Source: Thunnus maccoyii (Eukaryota; Chordata; Actinopteri; Scombriformes; Scombridae). Taken from it: a stretch of DNA of 64,000 nucleotides. The notes under the pieces are model-generated. The model saw only the letters and a program-made list of their open reading frames with translations, did no database searches and was not told the DNA's origin. Of this stretch, positions 11,607 to 24,085 are shown piece by piece (the stretch's first letter is position 1; each line of letters begins with the position of its first letter). A program made the translations under genes and the position numbers. The stretch is from positions 19,323,111 through 19,387,110 of the forward strand of contig NC_056552.1 in NCBI RefSeq assembly GCF_910596095.1. The letters run 5' to 3'.

Positions 11607-14600
11607 GCCAGTCAGGCTGCACAGACAAGTCTTCAGGCACAATACTTCAGCTCACAGGCTCCTCATATTCTTCTGGCTGTACTTTTACAGCCACAATCTT
11701 CATCTCTGATTCCACTTCTTCTGACTCTAAATCCACCCGCGGCTCCTCTAGCTCAGACTCCAGAGGCGCCTGATATGATTCTGAACTTAAACATATGATT
11801 ATTAAAAAAAGAACAAAATAATTCATAACTGGATACAGAAGAATAATTTTCTCAAGTCCCAACAAAGTTTATTCTTTTCATTTGGGTACCTGTCAGCAGC
11901 TGTGGTATTCTCAGTCTATTCTTTAATTGTTTGAATCAGCATGAGGATAGGAGCATGGGTCCTATCTAAACTTCTTGACAGGTGTGAAGTTACAAAATCA
12001 TCAGGAAAATCAAGTGAGGGTGCATCACATTCTACACTCCTGTGTGACTTATACAGGGCTTGACTCGCCAAAAGGCATCTGCGGTCCTCACCTTGGTCCG
12101 GCAACCCACATCTTTCAGGACTGTGGACTGAGGAAACACAGGTTGTGTTGATAGTTTTCACGTCAGAGTTAAAGAACAAAGTGACACACATTTTAATTAA
12201 CTTACAGGTCAAAGTAACATGTTTTCTTCTTTTTAAACTGTCTTTAAAACTGAAGAGTGGCGCTAATGTGTGTTTATAATCTTAAATTATAAAAACATAT
12301 GGATACCAAAAGCCTGTGTTGAATAGAGCTTATTTGCTGCAACTATCTGAAAGCCCTTTGCTGATTTAAGTTGGGTTATTAAGTCCCCCTCTACTCAAAA
12401 ATGCTTTCCTTCTTGTTCCTACAGTTGGATGTTTCAGCTTCATTGTACAGAATTATGTATGTTCAGAGTTCAGGGACACTAGAAGCTGTTTTAACATTCA
12501 TCAACTGAAAATGGAAAGTTTCTCTGTGCTGATGAAAATCCAATTTTAAGGGGCGGACCTATGAGCATGATTTGTTTTGTATCCAGCAGGAAAACTCCTT
12601 TTATTTTATATTTATTTTATTTTCATTAAAAATGACAACAATGATTCGAGTCTGCAGGTCAGGCTCTTTACAAGCTGAGGGGATCCCTGTATTGAGGACT
12701 GTGAGGGGTTTCGGTGTCATTTGAGGACAGAGCGGATTTCTGTCAAGAGTTCTTGTTTTTACGTCTGGCACCTAAACTCAACACGCACGTGAACTATAAT
12801 GTTCAGAACTGATAAGAGCTGGAGGCCCCCAGTGAAACTCAGGGCCACATGAGGACACCTAACAGAAAAAAAAAAAAATAAAGTGATCTAATTTACACCA
12901 AAAGAGACTACAGCCAATAATCCAACAGACACAATATTTTCAGCCATGTTAAATGCTGATAAACGTTATATTAATAACTTCCAGCGATGCAAATTTAGCT
13001 TGGCAATAAAGTCAACACAATTATTTTGCTGATGTAGATGTGAACTGCACTTTTTTTGTATCATTTTCCATCATAAACATAATTTAAAACGTTCTGTTAA
13101 AGCTGTAATGATATATTTTGAATGTAAATACCCTAAAATTGATTTTATTGTTAATGTGATGGTTATAATGGGTAAGTTTTTCATGCACAAATGTCGTTTT
13201 TCAAAAAAACAAAACAAAAAACAATATTTTTATATTTGTACAATTATTTTAGCTGCATTTTTGGAAACATAGAATTGCCTTTATTTTATTTGAATGTATT
13301 TATTTACTGTAAATGTATTTATTATTATTATTATCATTATTTTTATTGTATTTTTTCTTGTCCTACTATTTTATATTTATATACTTGATTATAATTTCAG
13401 TTCACAATGTTTAACATTCGGACTGAGGTGAAATTGAATATTATATTATGATAAATAAAGTCTTTACTAAAAAAATCAACAGAATTATCCTCATAGTTCT
13501 TGCTGCTCACCACGTTATGTCGTCCAGCATGAATGTTTTGTGAAGGATAACCTTATGATATAAAAAAAACAAAATAAAACAAAAAGGACATAAATATTGA
13601 GCAGAATTCAAAAACTCTGAAACTTTCAAAAATATACAAAACAGACTTTTTGATTTTGAACTCTTGATTTTTGATCTGCTAAGGACACTCAGCTACAGCT
13701 GATGGGATGAACTACTTCAGCTGAGACATACTGGCCCACTCTAGAGCAGACGCCATAGATCTTATCAAATTTCAAAATGTTTTTAATGCAGGCTCCACCA
13801 GCTCAGAACAAAAATGATTAAATTCACTGTAAAAAAAATTCTTCTCGTTCCTCTTCTATTAATGGAGCAATTAGGAAATATGAATTCCACTGCCAGAATT
13901 ATCAAGACTAAAAATCCACATCTGTATCTTATTTCAACCACATCTGTATTTAGGCACGGTTTATTTCAGCACCAGGGACAACTCATTATTTATTACAGAT
14001 TTATTTCAGCACCACAGACAGCTCCCCATTCATGACTAAAAGATTAAATCCTGATTATACTGCAGACTTTTAATTGTTTCCCTAATACAGAAGAGGCCAA
14101 CACTATTAGAGCACAGATATAATCAGAAATAAAATTACACAGAGCTTTGGAGTTAAGATACAGATTCAGGGTTGAATTATGAATTATGGGAACCCTCTGT
14201 GCTACAAATTAAACAAAACAGCAATACATAAGAAAATGTACCTGCTGAATAAATGAAGATTTTTTTCTTGGAACAACAGTACACCTGAAGCAATCGCTTT
14301 CAAGTGGATTTTAACTTGAATAGTAACATTTTCCTTTAAGTGTAACACTCACATTTTGAAAGTGAAAGGTGGTTTTTGTCATTTATTCTTGTTTAAGGAT
14401 TTGATCAAATATTTTCTATGATATTAAACTGCAAGTTAACTCCTAACAAAAGCAATTTCCCAACATATTTGAACTGGTTTGCTAGGGAGCAGGATGTGGA
14501 CTAGTTTGAAGTGTTTTAATATTTAATTGTTTTAATTAGGAACACTGATATACAATCACAAATACATCAGTATATTAGATCATTTTTATCATAAAATTTT

Positions 14601-15076
14601 AAAAAGCAGTCCATCAGGAAGATCAAACTCATTAATCTCATCATGAAAGGTTTTTCCTGGTCAGTCTGGATTGTTGACAGGTGTCTCAACCACCTTTTTC
14701 AGCTCATGACAGGGGCTGCGAACAGGAAAAACATGAAGCCATCACTTCACTAAGACTGCTATTGAAATAAAAAAAATATCAGCAAATGAGGTTCTTTTTC
14801 AAATTCCTACCTGTTCTTAGGGTATATGAACACCCAATCTGCAAATGTCGGTCATCACACCTTTGATGAATTGTCTTCATCAGGCACCACAGTCATAAAC
14901 AGCCCAAGCTACTAGAAACACAGAGAGAGGAGGAGAAACAAACACAGAATATACCTAATGACAACTGTAAAATCATTATAATTAGCAATAGGAGAAAATA
15001 AATTAAAGTTACCCTTAGTCTTACATTTCTTTTGGCTGTCAACAGTCTGAGTTATGTCTTGCCACCATCTGCTGCT
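11607..15076. repeat. tandem unit 3
   Basis: Complete 3470-bp unit. It shares the shortened A run near 13563 with unit 4. Private changes are seen near 14819, 14872 and 14971. Confidence 0.9.
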
Positions 15077-17643
15077 GCCAGTCAGGCTGCACAGACAAGT
15101 CTTCAGGCACAATACTTCAGCTCACAGGCTCCTCATATTCTTCTGGCTGTACTTTTACAGCCACAATCTTCATCTCTGATTCCACTTCTTCTGACTCTAA
15201 ATCCACCCGCGGCTCCTCTAGCTCAGACTCCAGAGGCGCCTGATATGATTCTGAACTTAAACATATGATTATTTAAAAAAGAACAAAATAATTCATAACT
15301 GGATACAGAAGAATAATTTTCTCAAGTCCCAACAAAGTTTATTCTTTTCATTTGGGTACCTGTCAGCAGCTGTGGTATTCTCAGTCTATTCTTTAATTGT
15401 TTGAATCAGCATGAGGATAGGAGCATGGGTCCTATCTAAACTTCTTGACAGGTGTGAAGTTACAAAATCATCAGGAAAATCAAGTGAGGGTGCATCACAT
15501 TCTACACTCCTGTGTGACTTATACAGGGCTTGACTCGCCAAAAGGCATCTGCGGTCCTCACCTTGGTCCGGCAACCCACATCTTTCAGGACTGTGGACTG
15601 AGGAAACACAGGTTGTGTTGATAGTTTTCACGTCAGAGTTAAAGAACAAAGTGACACACATTTTAATTAACTTACAGGTCAAAGTAACATGTTTTCTTCT
15701 TTTTAAACTGTCTTTAAAACTGAAGAGTGGCGCTAATGTGTGTTTATAATCTTAAATTATAAAAACATATGGATACCAAAAGCCTGTGTTGAATAGAGCT
15801 TATTTGCTGCAACTATCTGAAAGCCCTTTGCTGATTTAAGTTGGGTTATTAAGTCCCCCTCTACTCAAAAATGCTTTCCTTCTTGTTCCTACAGTTGGAT
15901 GTTTCAGCTTCATTGTACAGAATTATGTATGTTCAGAGTTCAGGGACACTAGAAGCTGTTTTAACATTCATCAACTGAAAATGGAAAGTTTCTCTGTGCT
16001 GATTGAAAATCCAATTTTAAGGGGCGGACCTATGAGCATGATTTGTTTTGTATCCAGCAGGAAAACTCCTTTTATTTTATATTTATTTTATTTTCATTAA
16101 AAATGACAACAATGATTCGAGTCTGCAGGTCAGGCTCTTTACAAGCTGAGGGGATCCCTGTATTGAGGACTGTGAGGGGTTTCGGTGTCATTTGAGGACA
16201 GAGCGGATTTCTGTCAAGAGTTCTTGTTTTTACGTCTGGCACCTAAACTCAACACGCACGTGAACTATAATGTTCAGAACTGATAAGAGCTGGAGGCCCC
16301 CAGTGAAACTCAGGGCCACAAGAGGACACCTAACAGAAAAAAAAAAAAATAAAGTGATCTAATTTACACCAAAAGAGACTACAGCCAATAATCCAACAGA
16401 CACAATATTTTCAGCCATGTTAAATGCTGATAAACGTTATATTAATAACTTCCAGCGATGCAAATTTAGCTTGGCAATAAAGTCAACACAATTATTTTGC
16501 TGATGTAGATGTGAACTGCACTTTTTTTGTATCATTTTCCATCATAAACATAATTTAAAACGTTCTGTTAAAGCTGTAATGATATATTTTGAATGTAAAT
16601 ACCCTAAAATTGATTTTATTGTTAATGTGATGGTTATAATGGGTAAGTTTTTCATGCACAAATGTCGTTTTTCAAAAAAACAAAACAAAAAACAATATTT
16701 TTATATTTGTACAATTATTTTAGCTGCATTTTTGGAAACATAGAATTGCCTTTATTTTATTTGAATGTATTTATTTACTGTAAATGTATTTATTATTATT
16801 ATTATCATTATTTTTATTGTATTTTTTCTTGTCCTACTATTTTATATTTATATACTTGATTATAATTTCAGTTCACAATGTTTAACATTCGGACTGAGGT
16901 GAAATTGAATATTATATTATGATAAATAAAGTCTTTACTAAAAAAATCAACAGAATTATCCTCATAGTTCTTGCTGCTCACCACGTTATGTCGTCCAGCA
17001 TGAATGTTTTGTGAAGGATAACCTTATGATATAAAAAAAACAAAATAAAACAAAAAGGACATAAATATTGAGCAGAATTCAAAAACTCTGAAACTTTCAA
17101 AAATATACAAAACAGACTTTTTGATTTTGAACTCTTGATTTTTGATCTGCTAAGGACACTCAGCTACAGCTGATGGGATGAACTACTTCAGCTGAGACAT
17201 ACTGGCCCACTCTAGAGCAGACGCCATAGATCTTATCAAATTTCAAAATGTTTTTAATGCAGGCTCCACCAGCTCAGAACAAAAATGATTAAATTCACTG
17301 TAAAAAAAATTCTTCTCGTTCCTCTTCTATTAATGGAGCAATTAGGAAATATGAATTCCACTGCCAGAATTATCAAGACTAAAAATCCACATCTGTATCT
17401 TATTTCAACCACATCTGTATTTAGGCACGGTTTATTTCAGCACCAGGGACAACTCATTATTTATTACAGATTTATTTCAGCACCACAGACAGCTCCCCAT
17501 TCATGACTAAAAGATTAAATCCTGATTATACTGCAGACTTTTAATTGTTTCCCTAATACAGAAGAGGCCAACACTATTAGAGCACAGATATAATCAGAAA
17601 TAAAATTACACAGAGCTTTGGAGTTAAGATACAGATTCAGGGT
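15077..17643. repeat. tandem unit 4 (truncated)
   Basis: Partial unit of 2567 bp ending at CAGATTCAGGGT. The last 0.9 kb of the unit is missing and unrelated sequence follows. Private changes are near 15273, 16004 and 16320. Confidence 0.9.
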
Positions 17644-17859
17644 GAAATGAAATACATTGGAATATTTATAGATTCTGGATTTTTTTTTTTTAACGAGGGA
17701 GAAGGAGTAGATGTAATTTTAAGGATTTTTTTATTTTTTTGTGGAAAAACCATATCAGACACACATAATTATTGCAAGTAGAGTATTTTATGTACATCTT
17801 AAAACAAGTCTGGAGGGGATCTTTAAAGGTGCTATGGCCCAGCCAAGTAAACTAGCTTC

Positions 17860-18070
17860 AGGGTAGACTTTTAGTACCCACCGGTCGGCCCTGTGGAGGG
17901 TTTGGAAGCGCATCTTCGGTGAGATGAAGCCGGACAGCAGAGCCTGGGCCTGGGTGTTGTTGGTGAAGCTCCGCGGGGAGGAGTGCAGACTTTCAGCCGG
18001 GAAGTCCGGGAGTCCTCCGGCTGTCCGAGGATCTACAGCCGCCGGAGAGCCCGCATAGGGTCAGTCAGGG
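17860..18070. other. GC/CpG-rich segment of unknown origin
   Basis: Strikingly richer in G, C and CpG than its surroundings. One plus-strand frame reads through words such as RVWKRIFGEMKPDSRAW before stopping. It may be a fragment of a coding exon, a repeat or a small CpG island. I do not recognise it. Confidence 0.35.
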
Positions 18071-18384
18071 AGGAGAAAGTACATATCATCCCCATCCTGG
18101 TCAACTTTGTAAAGATATAAACTAGCTAACCTACTAGCATAATATAATATAAACGACGAACTGTTGGTAGTATATACGAAGAATATAAAGCCTACTAAAC
18201 ACAATAATGTAGAAATTATAGATTCTACTCCATATTAAAGCTAACGAGTTTGATAAGTATGTAATTTATTTTTCTTCTATGGCGGCTTCTCCTGTTTTAT
18301 TTATATTGGCGGTGCAACATATTCACTACCGCCACCTACTGGACTGGAGTGAAGCTGTAGGACAATACTGGTAGTAAAACAACT

Positions 18385-18428
18385 GGAATATAACATTCAT
18401 AAGTATGTTTTAATTAGTGTATAATCAC
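18385..18428. repeat. fragment related to the 55.4-kb TIR element
   Basis: About 44 bp (GGAATATAACATTCATAAG and following) match 55487-55530 with a few differences. No terminal inverted repeats are seen here, so this is a remnant or a shared internal module. Confidence 0.5.
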
Positions 18429-19994
18429 CTGGGCTATTCAATTAAAGTTCAAAGAGGTCCAGTTAGAGAAAGCAACGGTTCAGAACATCATAATGTTTAA
18501 CCTGCGTTATGATTCAGTGCCATATATATAGAAGTAACCTAGTAGTTGTATCAACGTCTGTATGTAGTCAACAACTGACTATCAAATCAAATAAAGAACG
18601 TACAATTTTAATAATATTTCAACAATATTAATGGTCAGTTTTCACATCGAAATGGAAGGATTTTAAATAAGAAGTACTCTAATAATCAATAAATGTTCTT
18701 TTCTCATTTCAAGTAAAAAAAGGGCTGCATTTAAAAATGAAATATCCAAGAGTTTTTGAAAAATGTGCAATCTTAAAATAAAGTGCTTAACTTTAGAAGA
18801 ATGAAATAAAAAGTGTGGCCTGAGTTTCTCTCTTTCTTCTTTTTTGTTAACGCCAATTCACATCTTTACAGTCTCGACCAATTTTATAATAAACAATCTC
18901 AGCAAATCTTAATAATTGAACAGCTTTAACGCCTCTTTTTCTCTTTCTTTCCCTCTTATATCCCACTACCCCACTTTCTGTTGTTCAGTGACACAAGCGA
19001 GCTCTTTTGTTAAGATCCTGGTGGATCGATCATTTAGATCATTTATTTTCTGTGCCCTCAGTTCAGATTTGATTGGGTATGTTTGCTCCAAAGATTTGTG
19101 CTTTGTCTCGTTCACATCGTTCACATTGCCGCTGTTGAAATTTTATTTTATTTTTCATTTCTTAACCCAAAAACCATTTTACCAGACGATGGCGCTGTTG
19201 TAGTGTAAATCTATACAACCTCGGTGTTATCCTGGTGACGTTCACTAGGCGAGACTATGGACTAAACCTGAGTTTCCTTAGGCAAAGGAGCACCCAAATG
19301 TTTACTTTTTCACATTTTACTTACTTTACTGCCTATACTAATCACATATCAAGAGGTTTCTAAAGAATACTGTAAGCTAATCCATTCATTTCCTATATTC
19401 TAGGCTGCCACTGGTTTCCATTCATGCCAGTATGAAAATCAACTTTTGGACAATTGAAACTTGTTGGATGTACACACTTCAGAAGTCACTAGTAGAAATG
19501 TCATCATCACATAGGCCTACCAGTAATGTAGTTGCAAGCAGAGAGACCTTGTTCACCCATTCAAGACGGGCTGCTAGTGTTGTTTACACAGTTAAACCCA
19601 GAATAAAATCAAACTGTTACTGACATTGTGAAAAATGATTATTATTAATTTGGTAGTTTCTTGTATTGAAATGGTTGCTGTTCAGATGGCAGAGTTTCCA
19701 ATCCCCACCTACAGCTGCATTATCATAAACCTTAAGTCATTTTTACTACAAAACAAAGTTCACTGTGATGGATTATTTGCCTCAAGCTAATTTGAAGTCT
19801 CTGGAAGTTGATTTTATGCCTAAATTAAATAAACAACTGACTGGAAGGCTGACAATCAATCTAATAACTTAAGTTATTCTTTTAAATGATCAGCAGTAGC
19901 ACACATTTAGTAGTCAATGGAATAAAACTTCTAAAAAAACAAGTTTTGTCCTTTAAGACTTCAAAAACCAAATCCAATAGGTTAATTGCACATT

Positions 19995-20000
19995 TTTATT
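19995..20000 (-). terminator. alphaD-globin polyadenylation signal
   Basis: AATAAA on the minus strand, about 113 nt past the alphaD stop codon. This is the first good signal downstream. Confidence 0.7.
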
Positions 20001-20112
20001 ATTACAAAACATTACACAACATTAAACAACTACACATATACATAAATATGTCATATCATAAATTATCATAAATGCCTCATATATATACTTCCTAGAAACA
20101 CGTGGCTGAGTC

Positions 20113-21119
20113 TCATCTGTATTTCTCGGCGAGCACGGCTGCGAATGCTGACAGGTACTTGTCCATTGCTGCATGTGCAACCGGTGTGAACGCTTCGCCC
20201 ATGTGACAGGCCAGGGTGACGAGCATACAGTGTGAGAACAGCTGCAGAGAAGTAAAAGATTTGTTATTGACAAAGTACTGATGTAAAGTCAATAAATACT
20301 CTAGTTAGGCTGCAGTTCAATTAAAGATATAAGTTGAAGCAGAGAGAAGGATGGTGCGTATATAACAGTCATAAAATGTGTGAAACCTGTTGCTGTTGAG
20401 ATTTATGTATCTAACAGTCACATGTTTGATTTAACAGATACAGTATGAGCCTCACTGTTCCCTAACCGTACCCATCTGATACACTTTGTTGGTGGTGGTA
20501 CAAAGTAAATTTTTAAGTAAACATTTGAGACAGATTTACTCTTAATAAAGCAATGAAAATAGTCCCCTTTGACTTTCATTTATGGCAAAACTTAACACAC
20601 AGTTCACAGGAAAATCTTTACAGTGGCACCTCCAGATTTTGTAAGATGATGTTTTGTGTTTTGGTCCCATAACTGTGGTGTATAACAAAAAAACTGTCAA
20701 TCATTATATGCACTTGATTTGCACAGTGATGACAGTTGAGAAGTTTTGTACTGTGAGCTGCTAACCCAGAGAGTTGATCACAGCAGTTATCAGTTTGGTG
20801 AATAATGAGAACAGGACAGAGTGTAGGAGTATAATAAGAGTCAGAACAACAGTGACTCCTGCATTACAGAATTTTCTGCAACAACTCTCAGTCAGTACTG
20901 TAAAACTCTCTGAACAGACCTCCTAAAGCACCACCTGTTCAAACCCAAGACTAAATAGATGTGAAATTTCAAATTGCTATGTACGGTAAAAAAAAACCCA
21001 AAAGGTAATTCAAGTGTAATCAGCCGACTGTTATCTAAACTGTTCCTACAAACACTGAAATGAAAGCGTGCATTAGCTTTGCATTGCAGACTCAACATAA
21101 TCCAAGCTAAACGTTTGTA

Positions 21120-21150
<31 letters not shown>

Positions 21151-22354
21151 TTTTTTTGTTGGCTACAAATGTCCTTGTTGAAATTAAATACTGAAACATA
21201 CTGAAATTGATAGACTTCTTACACAGTTTATCATATATGCCAATATATTGTAGTTTTCTTTAAGAATGTACAAAACTTAAAGAGCTTAATTTCTGATATA
21301 TATGGAAGTATATGGAGGTAGCTGGTATATTCTGCCATATATTACACATACACTATTTAATGTATCACTCATTTTATTGTTCTTAAGTGTGTGTCCTGTG
21401 TCATATGCTCATATGGCAAATGTATTTCTATTGCATAATCACTTGTGTTATGCTACAGGATTTAATGGGCGTGTTGTAAACAGGTGATCCAAACTTGACT
21501 GTAGATTGATCTTATATGGATTCCGTGTATGTTTCCACACTATAGAAAGTACTTTGGACAGGCACCTTGAAGTTGGACGGGTCTATGCGCAGCTGGTAGG
21601 CGTGCAGGGTTTGCAGAGGACCCAGGGTGACCGTCAGCTGGCTGATGTCTTGGGCTCCCTCTGCTATGGCCAGGACGATCTTCTTCCCGTGGGAGAGCAG
21701 GTGAGGGGAGCGTGCACTGATGTCGAGATGGGAAAAATATGTCTTGGTGCCGGGGAAAGTGACGAACATCCTGTGGGATGAAAAAGGGACGATGTTTGTT
21801 GCAATGATTATAGCAAACATTATGGTAATAAAAGTAGGTAACAATTGGAGATTGAAGTTGGCCACTCCTTTTGCTGTCGTCATCATAATCATCATCACCA
21901 CAACACTGGTGTGAACTCGGTGCCAAGTAATTTGAATTTCACTGAAACCTCGATGGTAAATTTGATGGATTTGCTCTGTTACATCTTCATATGTGAATCA
22001 AAGTTTACTTTTATCATTATGATGGAGAAACGTCAGAAATCTTTTATGCCTTCATCTTTATAAACAAACCAGTCTTAGGTAAGATGCAGTAAAGATAAGG
22101 TGGCTTACATCCAATAATGTATCTACTTATCCATATAATGTCTTGTCAGTTATCAGTGACTGAGATGCTTTCCAGAGTACTGGCATATTGAAAATGTAGT
22201 CATAACACACAGAAAGCTTAGATTTTGGAAATGTCTACACAATATACAGAGTGTGAACCTACCGAAAAAGCGCATCTGAACCAATATCTTCAGCCACAGG
22301 AGTCAGACTTTCCCATATTTCTGCAATGAGCTTTCTCTCTCTCTGTGAGAGCAT
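20113..22354 (-). CDS. hbad: hemoglobin subunit alphaD-like (complete)
   Basis: Alpha-family globin chain of 141 residues. Exons are 22263-22354 (92 nt), 21566-21770 (205 nt) and 20113-20241 (129 nt), all with GT/AG borders. It begins [17 protein letters not shown]; the Met-Leu start and KLI motif resemble tetrapod alphaD rather than the alpha chain at 57-980. The distal His lies in LLSHGKKIV and the proximal His in [17 protein letters not shown]; the protein ends in AVLAEKYR. The CD corner is one residue shorter than in the other alpha gene, the ancestral length. Introns are long for a fish globin (492 and 1324 bp). It is transcribed towards the beta gene, with the tandem array between their 3' ends. 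All key residues are present, so it appears functional. Developmental stage of expression cannot be told. Confidence 0.96.
21121..21150. repeat. poly-C tract (30 C) in alphaD intron 2
   Basis: Thirty consecutive C followed by seven T. It could form G-quadruplex or i-motif structures. The length may be imprecise because such runs are hard to sequence. Confidence 0.9.
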
Positions 22355-22460
22355 TGCAGCCTATTGCACTGAACGTTAGATGATTAACTGAGGTAAAACT
22401 ATCAAAAGTGTGAGATTACAGCTGAGCGGAGGTCAGGTGTGCGTAAAACCATTTTATCAC
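22355..22460 (-). promoter_or_regulatory. alphaD-globin upstream region with GATA sites
   Basis: Upstream of the ATG are a minus-strand TGATAG (22399-22404) and a TGATAA (22454-22459). No clear TATA or CCAAT box was found, so the promoter assignment is tentative. Confidence 0.35.
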
Positions 22461-24085
22461 AACAATAACGCTGTTAACCAAAACGCAGGACAAAAAAAAG
22501 TGGTGAGCAAAAGAGATGGAGTAATAATTCCTTCTGTCTGAAGAGGTGTAATGGTAAAGGTCTCGGCAGCCGTGCGCTCTGGTGCGGGATGTTTTCCTCG
22601 TCTGCTTTATCGGACCACAACCAGTGCAGGGTGGGGGCTCCGCACTACTGCGCTATCTGCTGCTCCGTGTGCGTCACGCTGGATATTTCTACCATATCAC
22701 TTATGTGACTCTTCTCAGAGTGCAGCTGGAACGGGTTGCTGATGATGACGATGGCCCCTTAGGTGCCACTACATTTTTTTAAATTTATTTTCATTTTTAT
22801 TTTTTGGGTTAGTAGGTCGAGGTTCCCTTACTATCAGCATATAGATATGAATAAAAGTAAAATTATATGGATAAAAAAGCTAACTTGAATTTAAAATGTT
22901 CAATAATCATAATTCAAGCACTGCTGGAGGTGTATATGCCTATTGTTTTTTTTTTTTTTTTTTTTTTTGTAAAACCCACCACTCCAACTCTTAAACATCA
23001 CTTTTTTTTTTTTAAAGATTTCTTACTCACCTTGTTAACAGTGTTACATAAATGAGTCAGAGTGCGTGTTCCAGTGTGGAGCAGGCTTTTGCAGATAAGG
23101 TCTTTCAGCTGCTGCTATCTGCAGCTCCATGAGCTGCTGCTCAAAGCGCTGTGGGCGTGAGACCAGTCTGCATCTGATACCATTGTGAGGACCATCCAGC
23201 CCCCCAGAGGACTTAAGCTTTGTTGTGTGTCTTTTATTGAGGCGTTTAAACAAACACCATTGTTCAGGAGCACTGAGGAGCAGGCAGAGTCGACAGTGAC
23301 AAGACATAATAGTGGTGCATATTCCCAAACAAAGTTATAGTTCATCAAATTACCACAAAGCAAATGCCACACAGTAAACCTTTGAGGGAGTCGCCCACAT
23401 ATCCCAGTTGTTGATCTACTGTAACCTAAAGATTCATGTTTAGCCGGAACCAGCACCAAACAAGCAAATGACACTCAGATACTGAGTACTCTTTGTGTCA
23501 CTTATTCATAGACTGACCAAAATAAGATCACATACAACACAAAACATACAGTACATAATATAGAAAACATGTTGACATGTTGCAGTAGTTTGGTTTAAAT
23601 AATAAAATCAATAGTGGCTGAAATCCATTTAGCCTGCTTCAGTTTCAGGGTCCTGGTGTTGTGCATTCACTGTCACACTGTCATTTCTTATTTGAGTATG
23701 AATAGAACAGAGTCATTGTTAATGTTATTAGTAACACCTGTGCTTTTCCTACTATATTAAGTCAACATGTCCGCTGTGAAAAGGCCTATTACAGACAGGA
23801 GGGATCAGATGAACTTATAATGTTGTAGGTCTTCATGTGGCCACATCACTCACAGATCAGCTCTGGTCATGAATGTAGTTCTTGTAGACTGTGGAAACAT
23901 CCTGATTGTCTCCTTGAACTGATTGACACCTATTCAAGCAACATTTCAGTTGTCAGGTGGAAAAATTCTGGAGGTTCCTCAATATAGCACAAAGTCCTTG
24001 TGGAGGGATACAAGTATAGAAAAGGTTTTAAAAAAAAGAAAGAAAAAAAAAGACCATGAACCTGCAGCTTTCTGATGCTGGGTCA

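Larger units (their letters stand above)
4665..17643. repeat. 13-kb tandem array, 3.74 copies of a 3.47-kb unit
   Basis: Equivalent points recur at 4665, 8136, 11607 and 15077 (spacing 3471, 3471, 3470). Three units are complete and the fourth breaks off at 17643 after 2567 bp. Units differ by only a handful of substitutions and one- or two-base indels. The array fills most of the interval between beta-globin and alphaD-like globin. No terminal repeats, reverse transcriptase or transposase were recognised. The unit is AT-rich with a few exon-like reading frames on the minus strand. Confidence 0.97.
17644..19994. other. spacer between tandem array and alphaD globin
   Basis: Mostly AT-rich with no gene recognised. 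It contains a GC- and CpG-rich island-like block at about 17860-18070 and a fragment at 18385-18428 that matches part of the transposon at 55432-55830. The open frame at 18916-19203 lies in pyrimidine-rich DNA and is not believed to be a gene. Confidence 0.5.

Noticed and set aside
4665-17643. Tandem array as an LTR retrotransposon or CRISPR-like array
   Set aside because: Units abut directly without LTR-type TG...CA ends, primer binding site or polymerase, and a 3.47-kb unit in vertebrate DNA is incompatible with CRISPR.
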